Of a stretch of 40,117 nt of DNA, positions 34,813 through 40,117 are shown piece by piece (within the stretch, counting starts at the first letter, position 1; each line of letters opens with the position of its first letter). Under the pieces are notes generated by a model that saw only the letters and a program-made list of their open reading frames with translations, was not told the DNA's origin and did not search any database. The translations under genes were made by a program, and so were the position numbers. The DNA is taken from positions 1 to 40,117 of the forward strand of contig JANTHH010000002.1 in assembly GCA_024762485.1 (NCBI GenBank), given 5' to 3'. This DNA comes from Chromatiales bacterium (GTDB lineage Bacteria > Pseudomonadota > Gammaproteobacteria > Chromatiales > Chromatiaceae).

Positions 34813-36162
34813 TCAGCCCCGTGTTGCCAGATCGATGCCCTCGGCCGTCACCCGTCCGAGATGCGCGATGTGTTCCGGCTCGATGACATACGGCGGCATC
34901 CAGTAGACCACGTTGCCCAGGGGGCGCAGCAGCGCCTGATTGGCCAGGCCATGCCGATAGACATCGAGTCCGCGCCGCTGCTGCCAGGGGAAGGGCGTGC
35001 GGCGGGCCTTGTCGGCGACCATCTCGATGGCCAGGATCATGCCGTGCTGTCGCACCTCGCCGACATGGGGGTGGTCGGCCAGTGGTGCGGCGGCCTCCGC
35101 CATCAGTTGTGCGGTGGTCCGGTTGCGTTCAATCACGCCGTCATGCTCGATGATGTCCAGGCTGGCAAGTGCCGCCCGGCAGCCCAGCGGGTTGCCGGTA
35201 TAGCTGTGCGAGTGGAGAAAGGCAGTGAGGTTCTCGTAATCGTCGTAGAAGGCCTCATAGATGCCGTCGCGGGTCATCACCAGCGACAGCGGCAGGTAGC
35301 CGCCGGTCAGCCCCTTGGACAGGGTCATGAAGTCCGGCGTGATGCCGGCCTGCTCGCAGGCGAAAAGCGTGCCGGTGCGACCGAATCCAACCGCGATCTC
35401 GTCGGCGATCAGATGCACGCCGTGACGGTCGCAGGCATCACGCAGCAGCTCCAGGTAGACGGGATGATACATGCGCATGTTGCCGGCGCACTGCACCAGC
35501 GGTTCGACGATCACCGCGCTCACCGTGTCGGCATGTTCATTCAGTAACGCCTCCATGTGGCGAAACTGCTGGCGTGAGTGTTCCTCCCAGCTGGCCCCCG
35601 GCTCGCGCTCGAAACAGTCGGGCGAGGGAGCCGTGAGCACCTCCATCAACAGGGGCTGGTAGGTTTCCTTGTAGAGTGCCACGTCACCCACGGCCAGCGC
35701 GCCCAGGGTCTCTCCGTGATAGCTGTTGGAGAGCGTGATGAAGCGATGCTTGTCCGGCTTTCCGCTGTTGCGCCAGTAGTGGTAGCTCATCTTCAGCGCG
35801 GCCTCCACCGCGGAGGAGCCGTTGTCCACATAGAACACCCGGGACAGCCCTTCGGGGGCAAGTTTTACCAGGCGCTCTGCCAGGGTGATCGCCGGCTCAT
35901 GGCTGAAGCCGGCCAGCAGCACGTGCTCGAGAGTATCAAGCTGATCCTTGAGTGCCGCATTGATGCGCGGGTTGGCATGGCCGTGCAGATTGACCCACCA
36001 GGAACTGATGGCATCGAGGTAGCGATTGCCGTCGAAGTCTTCCAGCCATACGCCTTGGCCGCGCCGTATCGGCACCACCGGCAGCCACTCATGGTCTTTC
36101 ATCTGGGTGCAGGGATGCCAGAGCACACCCAGGTCGCGTTGCATCAGTTGGTCGTTGTCCAT
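34813..36162 (-). CDS. bioA: Adenosylmethionine-8-amino-7-oxononanoate aminotransferase
   Basis: BioA transfers the amino group of SAM to KAPA to make DAPA in biotin synthesis; it is one of very few enzymes using SAM as amino donor. The 449-residue class III aminotransferase begins with LGVLWHPCTQMKDHEWLPVV and has DGNRYLDAISSWWVNLHGHA, FVYVDNG-type PLP contacts (YVDNGSSAVEAALKM), the DEIAVGFGRTG stretch with the PLP-phenol aspartate, and the Schiff-base lysine Lys283 in MTLSKGLTGGYLPLS. No other bio gene is nearby. I do not see a BirA-type operator upstream. Confidence 0.96.
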   Translation of the reverse strand: MDNDQLMQRDLGVLWHPCTQMKDHEWLPVVPIRRGQGVWLEDFDGNRYLDAISSWWVNLHGHANPRINAALKDQLDTLEHVLLAGFSHEPAITLAERLVKLAPEGLSRVFYVDNGSSAVEAALKMSYHYWRNSGKPDKHRFITLSNSYHGETLGALAVGDVALYKETYQPLLMEVLTAPSPDCFEREPGASWEEHSRQQFRHMEALLNEHADTVSAVIVEPLVQCAGNMRMYHPVYLELLRDACDRHGVHLIADEIAVGFGRTGTLFACEQAGITPDFMTLSKGLTGGYLPLSLVMTRDGIYEAFYDDYENLTAFLHSHSYTGNPLGCRAALASLDIIEHDGVIERNRTTAQLMAEAAAPLADHPHVGEVRQHGMILAIEMVADKARRTPFPWQQRRGLDVYRHGLANQALLRPLGNVVYWMPPYVIEPEHIAHLGRVTAEGIDLATRG

Positions 36163-36258
36163 CGGCTCATTGTATACGACCCTTCGTGCCAGCCATGATG
36201 GCCGGCCGCGACAATGTATGGCCGGCGGCTTGTCCTGTGTTCAGCAGAGCGCGGGACC

Positions 36259-36627
36259 TCAGTTATAGCCGAACTCGCCCAGCCAGCGATCCTGTCGGTA
36301 ATCGATGTGCAGCCAGTGCGGGACAAATGCCGCAGGGTTGGCGATGGGAAAGGCCGTGACCGGCGGGGCATTGCCAGCAACCTCTTCGACGTTGCAGGAC
36401 TGGGTCATGACCGGCTGAAAGCAGACATTGAGTCCGCTGGTCACCGCCACCTGTCCCGCGGCGCCACTGTCGGACTCGCGGAAGAGGATCTGCTTGCGCA
36501 CCAGGCAGCTGAAGTAGAGCTCCATCTCGGCCAGCAGGGGTCGCTCACGGTTAGCCAGGGCAGCGATGGCGCCTGGGCTCAATTCCACGTCCAGGGGTTT
36601 GTCGTAGATCTGCACGGTCGTCTTCAT
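36259..36627 (-). CDS. Hypothetical protein, 122 residues, not recognised
   Basis: A strong GAGGAG ribosome-binding site sits before the ATG, and third-position GC fits a coding gene. The protein starts MKTTVQIYDKPLDVELSPGA, with a charged helix ERPLLAEMELYFSCLVRKQI in the middle, two further cysteines (NVCFQP and QSCNVEEV) and an aromatic end FVPHWLHIDYRQDRWLGEFG. There is no signal peptide, membrane helix or motif I can name. It lies between bioA and another unrecognised gene on the same strand. A role in metal or cluster binding from its three cysteines would be guesswork. Confidence 0.7.
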   Translation of the reverse strand: MKTTVQIYDKPLDVELSPGAIAALANRERPLLAEMELYFSCLVRKQILFRESDSGAAGQVAVTSGLNVCFQPVMTQSCNVEEVAGNAPPVTAFPIANPAAFVPHWLHIDYRQDRWLGEFGYN

Positions 36628-36750
36628 CGGGCACTCCTCGCGGCAACTGGAAAACAGGGACGCATCCCGTCAGGTGACCCGGTCGGAGACCGTTTACTTG
36701 CAGCCTGTCCCGTGTGCCCGGTTACCAGACGGTGATGACAGGGTGTGCGG

Positions 36751-37161
36751 TCATTTCAGCGGTGCCGGTTCCTTGAGGGCGGGGATGACCTTGCCATCCA
36801 TCAGCACCACGAAGTAGTGCAGTGCATGGTTGCTGTCGTCCGGGGTGTGCAATACCGCGAGATAGTGCCAATGGTCGGGGTGGCGGGGAATGCGCTTGAG
36901 TTCGACCTCTGCGAAGCTGGCATCGCCGAGCGCCGGGTGCTGTTCGGCATAGGCCCGCAGCTTCTTCACCAGATTGCCGATTTCCAGCGGCGGCGCTGCC
37001 GTTGCCGGATCCCAGGTCGGTGATTGCTGGATGTCCCGCTCGTAGACAAAGGCCACCACCTTGGTGTCATCGATGTATTCGATGATCTCGATGGGAAAGG
37101 TCGATGCCTGAACCTGCGAGGTGAGCAAGAGCAGGAACAGGGCGGGGATTATTCTCGACAT
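36751..37161 (-). CDS. Hypothetical secreted protein, 136 residues
   Basis: A clear signal peptide (MSRIIPALFLLLLTSQVQA, cleavage before STFP) leads into a small, probably periplasmic domain: IEIIEYIDDTKVVAFVYERD, ELKRIPRHPDHWHYLAVLHT and ALHYFVVLMDGKVIPALKEP. No enzyme or binding motif is recognisable. GGAGA lies about 8 bases before the ATG. It is followed on the same strand by the 122-residue hypothetical gene after 123 bases, so they may be one unit, and preceded by metF after 82 bases. Confidence 0.75.
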   Translation of the reverse strand: MSRIIPALFLLLLTSQVQASTFPIEIIEYIDDTKVVAFVYERDIQQSPTWDPATAAPPLEIGNLVKKLRAYAEQHPALGDASFAEVELKRIPRHPDHWHYLAVLHTPDDSNHALHYFVVLMDGKVIPALKEPAPLK

Positions 37162-37243
37162 GCGGTTTCTCCAAGGGAGTCGGTGCGATTATAACGCCTT
37201 GCCTGAGCGGGCGGGTGATGCTGCGCCCGGTCAGTGCCTGCCA

Positions 37244-38086
37244 TCAGCCCCCCAGCCCCAGCCTGCGCCAGATGGCCAGCGACGGGCCGGCCTGGTTCAT
37301 AGTGTAGAAGTGCAGTCCGGGCACGCCGCCGGCCAGCAGACGCTCGCACAGTGCCGTGACCACGTCCTCGCCGAAGGCGCGGATGCTGGCGATATCGTCA
37401 CCGTAGGTCTCCAGGCGCTTGCGGATCCAGCGTGGGATCTCGGCGCCGCAGGCGTCGGAGAAACGGGCCAGGTTGCTGTAGTTGGTGATGGGCATGATGC
37501 CGGGGACGATGGGGATGTCGATGCCGGTCTGCTGGCAGCGGCCGACGAAATCGAAATAGGCATCGGCATTGTAGAAATACTGGGTGATGGCACCGTTGGC
37601 GCCGGCATCCACCTTGCGCTTGAAATTCGCCAGATCGGCATCCGCGTTGGCTGCCTGCGGGTGTACCTCGGGGTAGGCGGCGACCTCGATGTGGAAGTGA
37701 TCGCCCTGCTCGGCGCGGATCAGTGCCACCAATTCGTTGGCGTAGCGCAACTCGGACAGGGCTCCCAGGCCGGCGCCCGAGGGCAGGTCACCACGCAGTG
37801 CCACGAGGCGTCTGATGCCCTGCTTTCTGTAGCGGTCGAGGATATCGAGAATCTCGTTGCGGTCCGAGCCGATGCAGGAGAGGTGTGGCGCGGTCTCGAT
37901 GCCCTGGTCGCACAGCCAGTCCACGGTGGCGTAGGTGCGCTCCCGGGTGGAGCCGCCGGCACCGTAGGTCACCGAGAAATAGGTCGGACTGACGGTGTTG
38001 AGTTCGGCCACTGCGGCCTTGAGATTGTCCATGCCCTTGTCGGTCTTGGGCGGGAACAGTTCGAAACTGAAAGTCTTGTCTGCCAT
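37244..38086 (-). CDS. metF: 5,10-methylenetetrahydrofolate reductase
   Basis: MetF reduces methylene-THF to methyl-THF with NADH and FAD, providing the methyl group for methionine synthesis. The 280-residue product starts MADKTFSFELFPPKTDKGMD and has PTYFSVTYGAGGSTRERTYA, APHLSCIGSDRNEI, RRLVALRGDLPSG, DAGANGAITQYFYNADAYFD, and VPGIMPITNYSNLARFSDAC. The ATG at 38086 is chosen for its AAGGGGG site and family start; a longer frame would add residues from a hairpin region. It is the last of the metK-ahcY-metF group. Confidence 0.96.
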   Translation of the reverse strand: MADKTFSFELFPPKTDKGMDNLKAAVAELNTVSPTYFSVTYGAGGSTRERTYATVDWLCDQGIETAPHLSCIGSDRNEILDILDRYRKQGIRRLVALRGDLPSGAGLGALSELRYANELVALIRAEQGDHFHIEVAAYPEVHPQAANADADLANFKRKVDAGANGAITQYFYNADAYFDFVGRCQQTGIDIPIVPGIMPITNYSNLARFSDACGAEIPRWIRKRLETYGDDIASIRAFGEDVVTALCERLLAGGVPGLHFYTMNQAGPSLAIWRRLGLGG

Positions 38087-38119
38087 GGCAGAAAGGCCCC
38101 CTTGTTCAGGAAACAGGAT

Positions 38120-38183
38120 GGGGCGGGTCGCCATTCAGGTGACCCACCCCGTGCCGTTCAGGTTTGGCAGCACCCCGGGGTGC
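38120..38183 (-). other. Two hairpins between ahcY and metF
   Basis: On the mRNA (minus) side, just after the ahcY stop, the 14-base perfect palindrome GCACCCCGGGGTGC lies at 38170-38183. Then GGGGTGGGTC (38150-38141) can pair with GACCCGCCCC (38129-38120), a 10-pair stem with one G-U pair and an 11-base loop. Neither is followed by a good U-run. They may slow or partly end transcription, or protect the ahcY message; they are not convincing full terminators. Confidence 0.5.
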
Positions 38184-38195
38184 GCCGCTGCCTGC

Positions 38196-39602
<1,407 letters not shown>

Positions 39603-39630
39603 GGTTGATTGCCTCTTTGTTCAAACGTGA

Positions 39631-39705
39631 GTGAGCGTCGTTGAGTCTGTGGCACCGTTTCCGAGCCTGGCGACATTCGTTGATGTCGTCGCAACGCTCC
39701 TCGGG
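39631..39705 (-). promoter_or_regulatory. SAH riboswitch upstream of ahcY
   Basis: Read on the minus strand, 39705 to 39631 begins CCCGAGGAGCGTTGCGACG, continues through a GACAT/ATGTC hairpin to CCAGGCTCGG, and ends AACGACGCTCAC. This follows the known SAH riboswitch layout: P1 from CCGAG (39704-39700) with CTCGG (39665-39661), and pseudoknot P4 from GAGCG (39699-39695) with CGCTC (39637-39633). The class normally turns on ahcY when SAH builds up, and its placement before ahcY is the expected one. A 7-pair hairpin without a U-run (39712-39728) lies just before it. Confidence 0.92.
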
Positions 39706-39791
39706 AACAGGCCCCGGCACGGCCGGGGGATGATGTGATAGGCCTTATCGTCTGGCGATGTCCTTTCTTGATGGTGCGCCCTCGAGCCGGC

Positions 39792-40117
39792 TTACAGGCC
39801 GGCGTCGGCCCGCAGGGCCTCGGCGCGATCGGTGCGCTCCCAGCTGAAGTCCGCGTCCTCGCGCCCGAAGTGACCATAGGCGGCGGTCCGGCGGTAGATC
39901 GGCTTGATCAGGTTGAGCATCTGCATGATGCCCCAGGGACGCAGGTCGAAGTGTTCGCGGACCAGTACGGCGATGCGATCCTCGTCGATCTTCGAGGTGC
40001 CAAAGGTGCTGATGTTGACAGAGGTGGGCTCGGCCACGCCGATGGCGTAGGAGACCTGGATCTCGCATTTCTCCGCCAGCCCGGCGGCGACAATGTTCTT
40101 GGCCACGTAGCGCCCGG
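39792..40117 (-). CDS. metK: S-adenosylmethionine synthetase, C-terminal part
   Basis: MetK makes SAM from methionine and ATP. The window holds only the last 108 or so codons; the gene continues past the right edge, where the frame opens with GRYVAKNIVAAGLAEKCEIQ. The recognisable C-terminal domain has VSYAIGVAEPTSVNISTFGT and the closing AAYGHFGREDADFSWERTDR. The gene is separated from ahcY by about 190 bases that hold the SAH riboswitch, so ahcY can be regulated apart from metK. Confidence 0.97.
   Translation of the reverse strand, partial: GRYVAKNIVAAGLAEKCEIQVSYAIGVAEPTSVNISTFGTSKIDEDRIAVLVREHFDLRPWGIMQMLNLIKPIYRRTAAYGHFGREDADFSWERTDRAEALRADAGL

Noticed and set aside
36198..36226. Direct repeat ATGGCCGGC, 20 bp apart, upstream of the 122-residue gene's stop and the bioA start
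   Set aside because: It is short and GC-rich, so easily due to chance.
36650..36685. GGGATGCGTCCC hairpin followed by TTTT (minus strand) as a terminator
   Set aside because: The stem is only four pairs and lies close before the next gene's ribosome-binding site.
39712..39728. Perfect 7-bp hairpin (CCCCGGC/GCCGGGG) after metK as a terminator
   Set aside because: There is no U-run on either side; it is noted with the riboswitch instead.

Overview
The window reads as a stretch of GC-rich chromosomal DNA from a gammaproteobacterium. The gene content and order (proC-yggS, pilT-pilU, pyrR-pyrB-pyrX, ruvX-yqgE-tonB-gshB, pilG-pilH-pilI-pilJ-chpA-chpC, rsmE-bioA, metF-ahcY-metK, argC-bactofilin-erpA) resemble, from memory, the Pseudomonas aeruginosa core chromosome. 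The linking genes and the shortened chemosensory cluster point to a non-Pseudomonas lineage, perhaps a sulfur-oxidising Chromatiales relative; that placement is inference. I see no tRNA, rRNA, insertion sequence, prophage or CRISPR array, and no gene-free stretch longer than about 300 bases.

Layout. 1-3212 (minus): a tightly packed chain of a ClC antiporter, a DUF4126 membrane protein, a TlpA-like thioredoxin, HemJ, and the start of a large membrane protein cut by the window edge. 3334-8922 (plus): argC, a DUF6776-type coiled-coil membrane protein, a bactofilin, erpA behind a candidate IscR-controlled promoter and followed by a strong hairpin, then exonuclease III, an AmpG-like permease and a SafE/DsbD-like membrane protein. 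8928-13968 (minus): yggS, proC, yggT, yggU, a dynamin-like GTPase and a DUF4426 protein. 14110-16388 (plus): pilT and pilU, the two type IV pilus retraction ATPases.

16397-24049 (minus): gshB-apbE-tonB-yqgE-ruvX-pyrR-pyrB-pyrX-pyrK, nearly all touching or overlapping. PyrX is a dihydroorotase homologue that has lost the metal-binding HxH pair, and PyrK is the iron-sulfur electron-transfer subunit normally paired with a class 1B dihydroorotate dehydrogenase that is not in the window. 24315-34028 (plus): the Pil-Chp chemosensory system (pilG, pilH, pilI, pilJ, chpA, chpC), which lacks pilK and chpB between its core genes. With pilT, pilU and a TonB homologue nearby, much of the window serves twitching motility.

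34085-40117 (minus): metK, an S-adenosylhomocysteine (SAH) riboswitch, ahcY and metF (the SAM/SAH/methyl cycle), two unrecognised small proteins, bioA and rsmE. RsmE consumes SAM as a methyl donor and BioA as an amino donor, so this end is unified by SAM use and recycling. The clearest non-coding discoveries are the SAH riboswitch, the IscR-like site before erpA, a perfect 11-bp inverted repeat at the yggS-proC junction and a perfect 10-bp inverted repeat between gshB and pilG. Most of the window is conserved housekeeping DNA; I do not see a clearly new multi-gene system.
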